Source: Caenimonas sp. SL110
Lineage (GTDB): Bacteria; Pseudomonadota; Gammaproteobacteria; Burkholderiales; Burkholderiaceae_C
DNA length: 64,000 bases
NCBI RefSeq assembly: GCF_001044395.1
Contig: NZ_JANU01000016.1
Location: 62,001-126,000, forward strand
Direction of reading: 5' to 3'
Shown: piece after piece, positions 1-7,521 of the stretch
Layout: each line of letters begins with the position of its first letter
Numbering within the stretch: position 1 is the first letter of the stretch
The notes under the pieces: generated by a model
Database searches by the model: none
What the model saw: only the letters and a program-made list of their open reading frames with translations
What the model was told of the DNA's origin: nothing
Made by a program: the position numbers and the translations under genes

Positions 1-9
1 CAGGCGAGC

Positions 10-1824
10 TTACTTCGGCTGCCAGCGCAGCGTCACAAAGACGCTGCGTCCAGGCTGGTTGTAGCCCAGCGCGGTTTCATAGGTGCGATCGGCCAGGTTG
101 TTCACCTTGGCCTGCACATGGAAGTCGCGCGCGAACTGCCAGTCGGCGTAGATATCTGCCGTCGTGTAGGCCGCAAGCGGTTTCAGGTTGGCAGCATCAT
201 CGAATCGGTCGCCGACATGCAGCACCGATCCGCCAAAGCGCCACGCACCCATCGTGTAATCAGCACCGGCCGTCAGCTGGGTCTTGGCGCGGCGCGGCAA
301 CTGCCTGCCGTTGGTTCGCATCGGGTCCAGCGAATCGGCGCTCGCACGCAACTCAAGCGCATTGAACTTGCCGGTGTACTCCAGCGTCCAGCCCTTGATG
401 CGCGCATCGACGTTGATCGGCAAGGTTGTGTTGGTCATGAACCCGCGAATCTTGTTGTCGTAGCGAACCAGTTTGGCCTCATGCCCGGCCGCCGACCAGG
501 TCACGCCCAGATCGGTGTTCTTGCCATGCTCCGGCTGCAGCGCTGGGTTGCCAAAGAACGGGTAGTAGAGCTGGTTGAACGACGGCGCGACAAACGACGT
601 GCCATGCGACGCATGCACGCGCCACTGCGGCGAGACGCGAAAGCCGTAGCCCGCGAATCCGGTGGTGGCATCGCCGAACTGCGAATTGGAATCGCGGCGC
701 ACATTGAACTGCCAGCTGTGCCGCTCGTGCTTGCCGTTCAACCCTGCGAACACCGCATTGATCGTGCGTTTGCCCACCGTGAAGACGGTGTCGCTCTTCA
801 CGCGCTGCACCCGCTGCTCGACACCCGCGAGCACCACGCCAATCGGCGTCGCGATCTCGTTTTGCCAGGTGAACTCCGACTGCTCGGTCTTGAACGAACC
901 GTCGAAACTGGAAGCGTATGAATTGTTCGTGTCGTTGCCCTGGGCCAGGCGCAGCTGCGTCTGCCAGCGGTCGTTCACCTTGCCTTGGACCGCGACGTGC
1001 GCAGTCGCCGTGCGCAACGCGCTTTTCGGATCGAAACCCGGGCCATCGTCGTACGAAGCAGTGCCTTCGGAGTAAACAAGGCCCCCATCGATACGCCAGT
1101 TGCCGGACAACTGGTAGCGCGCCGTCGCGGAGATCGCGTGCTGGTTGAACGGATCGACATCGGGCTCGAAGCTGCCGAACGGCACGCGCGGGTTGGTCGC
1201 AGAGAACCCGCGCACCCTCAGCTTGTCCACACTGAGCGAGTAACCAAGATTGCCCTGCCCGCCCTGGAAGCCGGCGCCGACCCTGGCGTAATGATCGCTG
1301 CCGAGCGCCATCGACGCATAGGGATGAAAGCCCTCCTTGCCCTTGCGCAGGAACACCTGGACCACACCCGCGACACCTTCGCTGCCGTACAGGGCAGACG
1401 CAGGTCCTTTGAGCACCTCGATGCGCTCGATCATGTCAACGGGAATCGAATCCCAGCTGGGCGTGCCAGCGGTGGCCGATCCCAGTCGCACACCATCGAC
1501 CAGCAAGATGGTGTGGCGGTTCTCACCGCCGCGGATGAACACGCTGGAGAACTGGCCGGGACCGCCGTTGGCGCTCATCTGCACGCCGGCCGTGCGCGCC
1601 AGCAACTCGGGCAAGGTGCGGGCGGCAGAGGCTTCGATGGCCGCGCGGCCGATCACCTTCACATCGCTCACCAGCTCGTCAGCGCGGGTGGGGTTGCGGG
1701 TGGCAGTCACGACGACGTCCTGCAAGGTGGTCTGCGCAAAGGCAGACGAAAAAGTGCAGGGGAAAGCGGCCGCGCAGGCGGCCATGATTGCGCTGTTGCG
1801 CAGGACAAAGGCAGAAGATTTCAT
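10..1824 (-). CDS. btuB: TonB-dependent vitamin B12 receptor BtuB
   Basis: Outer-membrane TonB-dependent receptor of 604 residues, predicted to import cobalamin. The start is the ATG at 1824. It gives a clear signal peptide (hydrophobic core, cleavage after SSAFA) followed at once by a TonB-box-like stretch QDVVVTATR. The open frame runs further upstream, but that part would translate the riboswitch. The plug domain is visible at about residues 45-150 (RTLPELLARTAGV, IRGGENRHTILLVDGVR, IERIEVLKGPASALYGS), followed by a beta-barrel. The family alone does not fix the substrate. The cobalamin riboswitch directly upstream on the same strand makes B12 or another corrinoid the strong inference. No TonB or BtuCDF genes lie in the window. 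Confidence 0.92.
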   Translation of the reverse strand: MKSSAFVLRNSAIMAACAAAFPCTFSSAFAQTTLQDVVVTATRNPTRADELVSDVKVIGRAAIEASAARTLPELLARTAGVQMSANGGPGQFSSVFIRGGENRHTILLVDGVRLGSATAGTPSWDSIPVDMIERIEVLKGPASALYGSEGVAGVVQVFLRKGKEGFHPYASMALGSDHYARVGAGFQGGQGNLGYSLSVDKLRVRGFSATNPRVPFGSFEPDVDPFNQHAISATARYQLSGNWRIDGGLVYSEGTASYDDGPGFDPKSALRTATAHVAVQGKVNDRWQTQLRLAQGNDTNNSYASSFDGSFKTEQSEFTWQNEIATPIGVVLAGVEQRVQRVKSDTVFTVGKRTINAVFAGLNGKHERHSWQFNVRRDSNSQFGDATTGFAGYGFRVSPQWRVHASHGTSFVAPSFNQLYYPFFGNPALQPEHGKNTDLGVTWSAAGHEAKLVRYDNKIRGFMTNTTLPINVDARIKGWTLEYTGKFNALELRASADSLDPMRTNGRQLPRRAKTQLTAGADYTMGAWRFGGSVLHVGDRFDDAANLKPLAAYTTADIYADWQFARDFHVQAKVNNLADRTYETALGYNQPGRSVFVTLRWQPK

Positions 1825-1909
1825 TGATGGAGACACACGAAACGAATACCCGGGCCCGGCTTCCCCGCCAGGCAATGGGCTTACAGCCGCGTGCTTCTTT
1901 TTCAAGGCG

Positions 1910-2130
1910 CACGCAACCACCGTGTTGGCCGGTATCCGGGCTGGCGGGTCAACTCCATCGCCTTCCCAGGCACGCGCTGTGTCGACGCGCGCCCAGTGGC
2001 ATTTGCTGATGGAGCGGAATTTCCTGCATGCGAAATTCTTCCGCTTACCGTTGCGGGGGCAGCGCAGGTTGGCCCTGGGCCACACACCTTGCGGCATGTG
2101 GCATGGAGCGCCCTGCTTCCCGTTGAACTG
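1910..2130 (-). promoter_or_regulatory. Cobalamin (AdoCbl) riboswitch upstream of btuB
   Basis: Read on the minus strand, the leader of btuB carries the conserved cobalamin-riboswitch blocks in the right order. GGGAA is at 2121-2117, GGTG near 2090-2087, and the core GCTGCCCCCGCAACGG at 2064-2049. The B12 box GCCACTG is at 2000-1994, followed by a GGATACCGGCC-type 3' segment near 1935-1920. It lies about 90 bases upstream of the btuB start. By analogy with the family, cobalamin binding should switch btuB off. Boundaries are approximate. Confidence 0.93.
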
Positions 2131-2169
2131 CGGCATGCGAACCACACCGCGAGCACCAACCCGGGCATT

Positions 2170-2210
2170 TTACGGTTGAATTCCTGCGCAAACCCTACAA
2201 TCATCCGCGT
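2170..2210 (+). promoter_or_regulatory. Probable zapB-like promoter; nearly leaderless mRNA
   Basis: A good -10 hexamer TACAAT lies at 2196-2201, with only a weak -35 region about 17 bases upstream. Initiation would occur near 2208, so the message would begin about 3 bases before the ATG at 2211. No Shine-Dalgarno sequence precedes that ATG. This is inference from sequence only. Confidence 0.4.
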
Positions 2211-2423
2211 ATGCCCAGTGCCTCCCAAATCGACCGGATCGCTGAACGCGTTGAGCGGCTCCTCGTGCGATACGAAGAGCTTCAACGCACCAACGCCCTG
2301 CTCGCCGAACAAGTCGACGTGCTCACGCACGAGCGCGATTCGCTCAAGTCGCGCCTGTCTGCAGCCCGTTCGCGGGTCGATGCGCTTCTTGAGCGCTTGC
2401 CTGAAGTCAAGAGCGCCGCTTGA
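2211..2423 (+). CDS. ZapB-like small coiled-coil protein (TIGR02449 type)
   Basis: A 70-residue, entirely helical coiled-coil protein (heptads around RIAERVERLLVRYEELQRTNALLAEQV). Small coiled-coil proteins of this type are commonly encoded immediately before zapA in beta- and gammaproteobacteria and are annotated as ZapB-like or TIGR02449. The likely role is cytoplasmic, accompanying ZapA at the division ring, but this is inferred from gene order and shape rather than a catalytic motif. The stop codon overlaps a possible TTG start of zapA, so the two are probably co-translated. Confidence 0.8.
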   Translation: MPSASQIDRIAERVERLLVRYEELQRTNALLAEQVDVLTHERDSLKSRLSAARSRVDALLERLPEVKSAA

Positions 2424-2452
2424 GCCTGGCGCAACCCGACACCACCCAATCC

Positions 2453-2818
2453 ATGAGCGCAAAGATGAAGCAGCTGGAGGTCCAGATCATGGGCCAGAGC
2501 TACCTGCTGGCCTGCCCCGAGGGCGGTGAGCAGCGCCTGCTCGACGCCGTGGAACGCGTTGACACCGCCATGTGCAAGATCCGCGATGCCGGCAAGGTCA
2601 AGGCCCGCGATCGCATCGCGGTGCTGGCTGCGCTCAATCTCGCGTTTGATGTGAGCGATCGCGGCGCTGCCGCGATGACGGCGCCGGTCATTGTTGCCGC
2701 GCAGGTTCCGCCTCCCGCTGCGGTCAATGGCAGTGGCCATGAAGGCGATGACCCGCGCCTTGCAAGCCTGCTGCAGCGGCTCGATGGGGTGCTCGGCGGC
2801 GACGGCCAACTGCTCTGA
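2453..2818 (+). CDS. zapA: Cell division protein ZapA
   Basis: ZapA bundles FtsZ filaments at the division site. The 121-residue product contains the family core (KQLEVQIMGQSYLLACPEGGE, then AVERVDTAMCKIRDAGKVKARDRIAVLAALNLAFD). The ATG at 2453 was chosen because it places the conserved KQLEVQIMGQ block at the usual distance from the N-terminus. An in-frame TTG at 2420 overlaps the upstream stop codon and is a possible alternative. The C-terminal 40 residues are variable and Ala/Pro-rich. 6S RNA follows downstream, as is usual in this group. Confidence 0.9.
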   Translation: MSAKMKQLEVQIMGQSYLLACPEGGEQRLLDAVERVDTAMCKIRDAGKVKARDRIAVLAALNLAFDVSDRGAAAMTAPVIVAAQVPPPAAVNGSGHEGDDPRLASLLQRLDGVLGGDGQLL

Positions 2819-2828
2819 CCCCCCGGCT

Positions 2829-2860
2829 GTCATGCCGGGCTCGACCCGGCATCCACCGTT
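2829..2860. repeat. Dispersed palindromic repeat, copy 1 (half element)
   Basis: TGTCATGCCGGGCTCGACCC followed by GGCATCCACCG forms a compact hairpin right after zapA. It matches the right half of the composite repeat seen at 6366, 14978, 30291, 45948 and 54904. Confidence 0.8.
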
Positions 2861-2952
2861 CACTTGCCGGCAAGCCTGTCAAGCAATTTATATTTTTCTC
2901 CTCATCCCGCGCATGGACAGCCCACGCGCTGAATTTCGCGGCCTAGAATGGC

Positions 2953-3130
2953 CTCGTCTGCAGTGCGTATCGGGCCTTATATGTCCTTGAACCAATGCTC
3001 ATTGAGCACGGGCCTGGAACATCGCCAATCGAGCGTGATCGTCTCGCGTTAGATGAACCCAACGACTGGCTGACCTAGCCCACCTGAACCACGGTTCAGG
3101 CTGCCGGCCCGGTGGCACTTGCAGACACCT
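2953..3130 (+). ncRNA. ssrS: 6S RNA
   Basis: 6S RNA sequesters the sigma-70 RNA polymerase holoenzyme. Evidence: position directly downstream of zapA (established synteny in beta/gammaproteobacteria), and closing-stem halves GTCTGCA (2956-2962) and TGCAGAC (3120-3126) about 170 bases apart. Betaproteobacterial 6S-like internal blocks are also present (GTGCGTATCGGG near the 5' end, CGTTAGATGA in the middle, GGTGGCACTTGCAGAC at the 3' end). A -10-like TAGAAT lies at 2944-2949. A T-run at 3130-3136 follows the 3' stem and would act as terminator. Confidence 0.85.
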
Positions 3131-3174
3131 TTTTTTCGCCCAAGAATGCTCCCATCTTCTGCATGGGGATTGGC

Positions 3175-4587
3175 ATGAGCGAACTCGAAGCCCGATTCAA
3201 TGTGCTGCGCCAGTCCGCCGACGCGGCTGCAGCCGCCGCCATCGAGGCGCTGGTGCAAGACGGCGCCGACGCAAGCCTGCATCGAATCAACGTGATCGAG
3301 TTTGCCGCCGATCGCGCGCTGCCCACCGACACCGTCCTTGACGCATTCCTGCACGCGGCCAAGCTGGGCCTGTTCGAGATGTCGTGGAACCTGCTGTGCC
3401 CCGGTTGCGGCGGCGTCCTCAATGCCAACCAATCCATCAAGACGATAGAGCAGCACGATTACGCCTGCGCCATCTGCGCCGCAGGCTACGAGCCATCACT
3501 GGACGGCATGGTCGAAGTGGCATTCACCGTCAGTCCACGCGTGCGCAAGATCGCCGCGCACACACCCGACACCCTGCCGATCTGGGACTACATGCGCCAG
3601 ATCTACTGGAGCTCGGGCATCGCCTTTCCCAAGGACGTGCCACTCGATGAATTGATGAAAGACATCGTGATCGACTGGATGGAACTCGGCGCGGGCGAAA
3701 AGGCGACCATGTCGCTGCAACTGCCGCAAGCGTTTGTCATCGTGTTCGAGCCCGTCACCCACGCAGCGCATTTCATCGACGTGCAGGGCGAACCCACGCG
3801 CGAACGCCAGGAACTGGGCATGGTGTTCAACGCTGTGCAGGCCCCCACCGGCACCTTGAAGATGCGGCCGGGTCCCCTGCGACTCACGCTGGAAAACCGC
3901 ACCGACCAGCGCGTGTTGCCGCAGTTGTACGTGGCAGGCGACGAACTGCATCACATCCTCGGGCAGCGTCGCAAATTTTTGTCTGCGCGTCACCTGCTGA
4001 CCAACCAGACATTCCGCGATCTCTTTCGCTCGGACATGCTGCAAATTGACCAGCGCCTGAAGATCACGAGCATGACCTTCGTGTTCACCGACCTGAAGGC
4101 ATCGACCGCCCTTTATGAGCGCGTCGGCGATCTGGCGGCCTACGACCTGGTCAAGGCGCACTTCGCGGTGCTCAATGAGGTGATTGGCCGCCAGTCGGGC
4201 GCGGTGGTCAAGACCATCGGCGATGCGGTGATGGCGAGTTTTCCGACGCCCGATCGCGGCATGGCCGCCGTGCTTGCGATGCGCGACGCCATGAAAAAAC
4301 TCAACGCCGACCGGCCCGCGCAAGACCTGCTGCTCAAGATCGGCATCCACGAGGGCCCCTGCCTGGCCGTCACGCTGAACGACCGGCTCGACTACTTCGG
4401 CCAGACGGTCAATATCGCAGCGCGCGTGCAGGGACTGGCGACCTCGCATGCCATCTTCGCGACAGCGCCCGTCGTGAACGACCCCGCCGTCGCGGGTATG
4501 CTCGCGGATGCCGGGCTCACGCCGGTGCCGCAGCGAGCCAGCCTGCGCGGTATCGCCGATGAGCTGACGGTGTATGAAATTGCCTGA
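3175..4587 (+). CDS. Class III adenylate/guanylate cyclase with N-terminal zinc ribbon
   Basis: Predicted cytoplasmic nucleotide cyclase of 470 residues. The middle N-terminal region holds two Cys pairs (CPGCGG and, about 35 residues later, CAICAAGYE) that look like a zinc ribbon. An uncharacterised domain of about 200 residues follows. The C-terminal catalytic domain has the metal Asp motifs FVFTDLKAST and IGDAVMASF, and the transition-state block NIAARVQG. Substrate choice (ATP or GTP) is uncertain, though Lys before the second Asp favours ATP. The ATG at 3175 has a GGGG Shine-Dalgarno 6 bases upstream; the ATG at 3163 is an alternative. Starts further upstream would translate the 6S RNA terminator. 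The stop codon overlaps the presumed start of the next gene. Confidence 0.85.
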   Translation: MSELEARFNVLRQSADAAAAAAIEALVQDGADASLHRINVIEFAADRALPTDTVLDAFLHAAKLGLFEMSWNLLCPGCGGVLNANQSIKTIEQHDYACAICAAGYEPSLDGMVEVAFTVSPRVRKIAAHTPDTLPIWDYMRQIYWSSGIAFPKDVPLDELMKDIVIDWMELGAGEKATMSLQLPQAFVIVFEPVTHAAHFIDVQGEPTRERQELGMVFNAVQAPTGTLKMRPGPLRLTLENRTDQRVLPQLYVAGDELHHILGQRRKFLSARHLLTNQTFRDLFRSDMLQIDQRLKITSMTFVFTDLKASTALYERVGDLAAYDLVKAHFAVLNEVIGRQSGAVVKTIGDAVMASFPTPDRGMAAVLAMRDAMKKLNADRPAQDLLLKIGIHEGPCLAVTLNDRLDYFGQTVNIAARVQGLATSHAIFATAPVVNDPAVAGMLADAGLTPVPQRASLRGIADELTVYEIA

Positions 4588-5414
4588 GTGACACCATCCT
4601 GATCGCCTTTTTCTCCCTGATCGAACCCCAACTCGTCGTCGAACTCCTGGCCCTGGGCCTTGCTACCGGCTTTCTCGCGGGCCTGCTGGGCATCGGCGGC
4701 GGCATGCTGATGGTGCCGTTCGTCACCTTCATCCTCACCTCCAAAGGCTACCCTGCCGAATACGTGGTGAAGATGGCGGTCGCCACCTCGCTGGCCACGA
4801 TCTGCTTCACGTCCCTGTCGTCCGTGCGGGCGCACCACAAGCGCGGCGCCGTGAAGTGGCCCATCGTTCGATTGCTCGCGCCGGGCATCCTGTTCGGATC
4901 GCTCCTGGGCGCGCAAATCGCCGTGGCCTTGCCGGGCAAGGTGCTGTCCATCCTGTTTGCGATCTTTGTCGCGTTCTCGGCCACGCAGATGTTTCTGGAC
5001 CGAAAGCCACATCCCTCGCGATCCATGCCGGGAGCGGTCGGCACGTTCTCGATGGGCACGCTGATCGGGGGCTTGTCGTCGCTGGTGGGCGCAGGCGGGG
5101 CTTTCGTTTCGGTGCCGTTCATGACCTGGTGCAACGTCAAGATCCACGATGCAGTGGGCACCTCTTCGGCGCTGGGTTTTCCGATTGCCTTTGCGGGCAC
5201 GCTGGGCTACATCTGGGCGGGCCAGGGTTTGCCGCAGATGCCGCCGGGATCGTTCGGCTACCTGTACCTGCCAGGATTGATCCTGATCGCGCTCGCCAGC
5301 ATGACCATGGCGCCGATCGGCGCGCGCACCGCGCATCGCATGGATATCCGGCCGCTCCGGCGGCTGTTTGCTGTCGTGCTCTATATCCTCGCGGCATACT
5401 TCCTGCTGCGTTAA
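4584..5414 (+). CDS. Sulfite exporter TauE/SafE family permease, non-standard start
   Basis: Multi-pass membrane permease of about 276 residues. The family exports or imports small anions such as sulfite or sulfoacetate. The first conserved helix (LALGLATGFLAGLLGIGGGMLMVPF) and the later GGLSSLVGAGGAFVSVPF repeat are both present. The open frame starts at 4578, after an in-frame stop at 4575. It contains no ATG, GTG or TTG until 4698, which is already past the first helix. I therefore propose the CTG at 4584, overlapping the cyclase stop as CTGA. ATC or CTG codons just downstream, or a local frameshift, are other explanations. The formyltransferase follows after 26 bases. Confidence 0.75.
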   Translation: MSDTILIAFFSLIEPQLVVELLALGLATGFLAGLLGIGGGMLMVPFVTFILTSKGYPAEYVVKMAVATSLATICFTSLSSVRAHHKRGAVKWPIVRLLAPGILFGSLLGAQIAVALPGKVLSILFAIFVAFSATQMFLDRKPHPSRSMPGAVGTFSMGTLIGGLSSLVGAGGAFVSVPFMTWCNVKIHDAVGTSSALGFPIAFAGTLGYIWAGQGLPQMPPGSFGYLYLPGLILIALASMTMAPIGARTAHRMDIRPLRRLFAVVLYILAAYFLLR

Positions 5415-5440
5415 TTCCTGCGTCTCGAGGAGTAGTCATT

Positions 5441-6373
5441 TTGAGAATCGCAATCATCGGACAGCAAGATTTCGGCAAGGCCGCGATGGAAGCCTTCATT
5501 GCGCGCGGCGACGAGGTCGCTGGCGTCTTCTGCATCCCGGACAAGCCCGGCACCAAGATCGACGCCCTGCGCGAAGCCGCCCACCTGCGCGACCTGCCGG
5601 TGCTGCAATTCAGCAGCCTGCGCAGCAGCTTCGCGCAAGACGCGCTGCGCGAACTGAAGGTCGACCTGGGCGTGATGGCCTATGTCGTGCAGTTCGCTCC
5701 GCAGGAATTCGTGAACATTCCCAAGCACGGCACGATCCAGTTTCATCCCTCGCTTCTGCCGCGCCATCGCGGGCCTTCGTCGATCAGCTGGCCGATTGCG
5801 CTCGGCCAGACAGAGACCGGCATCACCATCTTCCGTCCGACCGACGGGCTCGATGAGGGTCCCGTGATCCTTCAGAAGTCCTGCCCCATCGGGCCGGACG
5901 AAACGCTGGGCGAGCTCTACTTCAACAAGCTGTTCCCGATGGGCGTTTCGGCGCTGCTGGAAGCCGCTGATCTGGTCGTTGCCGGCAAGCACGAAGAGCG
6001 GGTGCAGGACGAATCGCTCGCTACCTACGAAGGCTGGTTCCACGACGAAGAGTCGCGCATCAACTGGGCCAACCATGTGGACCAGGTCTACAACCTGATC
6101 CGTTCCTGCAACCCGGCGCCGGGGGCGTGGACCACGCTCGCGGGGCAAAAGACCTGGGTTTATGACTGCCGCAAGATTGCAATGGGCAAGTTCGCGGGGG
6201 TGGGCCACAAGCCGGGCGATATCGAAGCAGTGACCGAGACGTCGATCATCGTCAAATCGCATGGCGGGTTGATCGAAGTGTTGAAGGTCAAGGCCGAGGG
6301 TGGCAAGAAGATGAATGCGGGTGAGTTCGCGCGCATGCACGGATTGGTCGCGTCGACCTCCAGCCCGGCATGA
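5441..6373 (+). CDS. Stand-alone 10-formyl-THF hydrolase-like formyltransferase
   Basis: A 310-residue Fmt/GART-fold enzyme starting at TTG 5441, 8 bases after a GAGGAG Shine-Dalgarno. The folate-enzyme signature FHPSLLPRHRG (residues ~103-113) and the downstream Asp in FRPTDGLDEGPV are present. The later segments TYEGWFHDEESRINW and PGAWTTL match the N-terminal hydrolase domain of 10-formyltetrahydrofolate dehydrogenase (ALDH1L1) better than tRNA-Met formyltransferase. The usual Asn two residues before the catalytic His is replaced by Gln. The length equals that single domain. Likely role: moving or releasing a formyl group, which fits the nearby formyl-CoA and formate metabolism. The exact substrate is unknown. 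Confidence 0.8.
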   Translation: MRIAIIGQQDFGKAAMEAFIARGDEVAGVFCIPDKPGTKIDALREAAHLRDLPVLQFSSLRSSFAQDALRELKVDLGVMAYVVQFAPQEFVNIPKHGTIQFHPSLLPRHRGPSSISWPIALGQTETGITIFRPTDGLDEGPVILQKSCPIGPDETLGELYFNKLFPMGVSALLEAADLVVAGKHEERVQDESLATYEGWFHDEESRINWANHVDQVYNLIRSCNPAPGAWTTLAGQKTWVYDCRKIAMGKFAGVGHKPGDIEAVTETSIIVKSHGGLIEVLKVKAEGGKKMNAGEFARMHGLVASTSSPA

Positions 6374-6502
6374 CAAGTGTGGAGGCTGTCATTGCGGGAC
6401 AAATGTGGAGGCTGTCATTGCGGACTTGATCCGCAATCCATCTGCGATCAAGCGCAGCAGCCGCTTCGCGGTGGATGCCGGGTCAAGCCCGGCATGACAG
6501 CC
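6366..6502. repeat. Dispersed composite palindromic repeat, copy 2
   Basis: Contains CTGTCATTGCGG twice, then the palindrome GCGGACTTGATCCGC, a spacer, and the right half GGTGGATGCCGGGTCAAGCC ending in CCGGCATGACA. It lies between the convergent formyltransferase and LysR genes. Confidence 0.85.
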
Positions 6503-6505
6503 TTG

Positions 6506-7405
6506 CTAAATCAGCTCCGCGCAATCGTTGAGCAAAAACGTCTTGAACGCCTGCGCCACAGGCGGCAGCCGCTTGGACTTGCGGTGCACCACATACCAGT
6601 TGAGCATCATCGGAAATCCCTGCACGTTCAGCACGGCAAGGCTCCCATCCTGAACCTCGCGCCGTATCGTGTGGGCCGATAAAAAGCTCACGCCCATTCC
6701 CGCCATCACCGCCTGCTTGATGGTCTCGGTGCTCCTGATTTCCATGGCAATGTTCAGCTCGGCCATGTGATCGCCGAAGGCTTCAATCATCGAGTTCGAT
6801 GTGTCGGATCCCTTCTCGCGCACAACGAACGCCTCACGCGCGAGCCGCGCCACCGGGATGCGCTTGCGTCCGGCCAACGGATGATTCGGCGCGGCCACGA
6901 TCACATACGGATGCGGTGCGAAAGGCTCGTTGACCGTGTCCTGGTCCAGCGGGGGCCGCACCATCACCGCCAGGTCGGTGAGGTTGTCCGCCAGCTGCTC
7001 CAGCAACTCCTCGCGGTTGCACACATGGAAGTTGAGCGTGACGCCGGTATGCCGGCTCGCAAACTCCACCAGCAGGCGCGGAAAGAAATAATCGCCCGCG
7101 CTGATGACCGCCACATTGAGCGTTCCGCCCGAGACGCCCTTGAACTGCGTCATCGTGTTTTCGACCTCACGGAACTGCTGGATGATCACGCGGCTGGCAT
7201 GCAGCATCTCCGCACCGGCGGGCGTGAGATGGATCTTCTTGCCCAGCTGCTCGAACAGCGGCAGGCCCGCATGGTCCTGCAATTTCTTGACCTGTATCGA
7301 CACGGCCGGCTGCGTCAGGTGCAGCTCTTCCGCGGCACGCGAGAAGCTCAGGTTGCGGGCCACGGCTTCGAATACCTTCAGCTGGCGCAGCGTCGCGTTC
7401 ATCAT
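6506..7405 (-). CDS. LysR-family regulator, probable activator of gcl
   Basis: A 299-residue LysR-type transcriptional regulator. The N-terminal winged helix-turn-helix is RQLKVFEAVARNLSFSRAAE followed by LTQPAVSIQVKKLQ. A periplasmic-binding-like effector domain fills the rest. It is divergent from gcl, with 116 bases between the start codons. The same promoter element occurs in front of gcl and of the 86-residue gene at 9428, so this regulator is the natural candidate for controlling both. The effector is unknown; glyoxylate or a related C2/C3 acid is an inference. Confidence 0.9.
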   Translation of the reverse strand: MMNATLRQLKVFEAVARNLSFSRAAEELHLTQPAVSIQVKKLQDHAGLPLFEQLGKKIHLTPAGAEMLHASRVIIQQFREVENTMTQFKGVSGGTLNVAVISAGDYFFPRLLVEFASRHTGVTLNFHVCNREELLEQLADNLTDLAVMVRPPLDQDTVNEPFAPHPYVIVAAPNHPLAGRKRIPVARLAREAFVVREKGSDTSNSMIEAFGDHMAELNIAMEIRSTETIKQAVMAGMGVSFLSAHTIRREVQDGSLAVLNVQGFPMMLNWYVVHRKSKRLPPVAQAFKTFLLNDCAELI

Positions 7406-7422
7406 GGCAGTTGCCTTTCACT

Positions 7423-7480
7423 CATAAGCCTTTGCAAATGAATAGTATGAACTACTTTAACTATCATTAATCGTCTTGCC
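7423..7480 (+). promoter_or_regulatory. gcl promoter element, copy A
   Basis: CATAAGCCTTTGCAAAT at 7423-7439, then TACTTTAACTAT at 7453-7464 and a TTAATCGT tail. The same blocks, in the same order and 1 base closer together, occur upstream of the gene at 9428 (copy B). This AT-rich island is unlike the surrounding DNA and probably contains both the regulator site and the gcl promoter. Confidence 0.7.
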
Positions 7481-7521
7481 TTCGTACATTGGCCTCGTCG
7501 AACAATAAATGGAGACAGGCG

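Noticed and set aside
2829..2860. Hairpin after zapA considered as a rho-independent terminator
   Set aside because: No T-tract follows, and the sequence matches the dispersed repeat family; it may still affect RNA stability.
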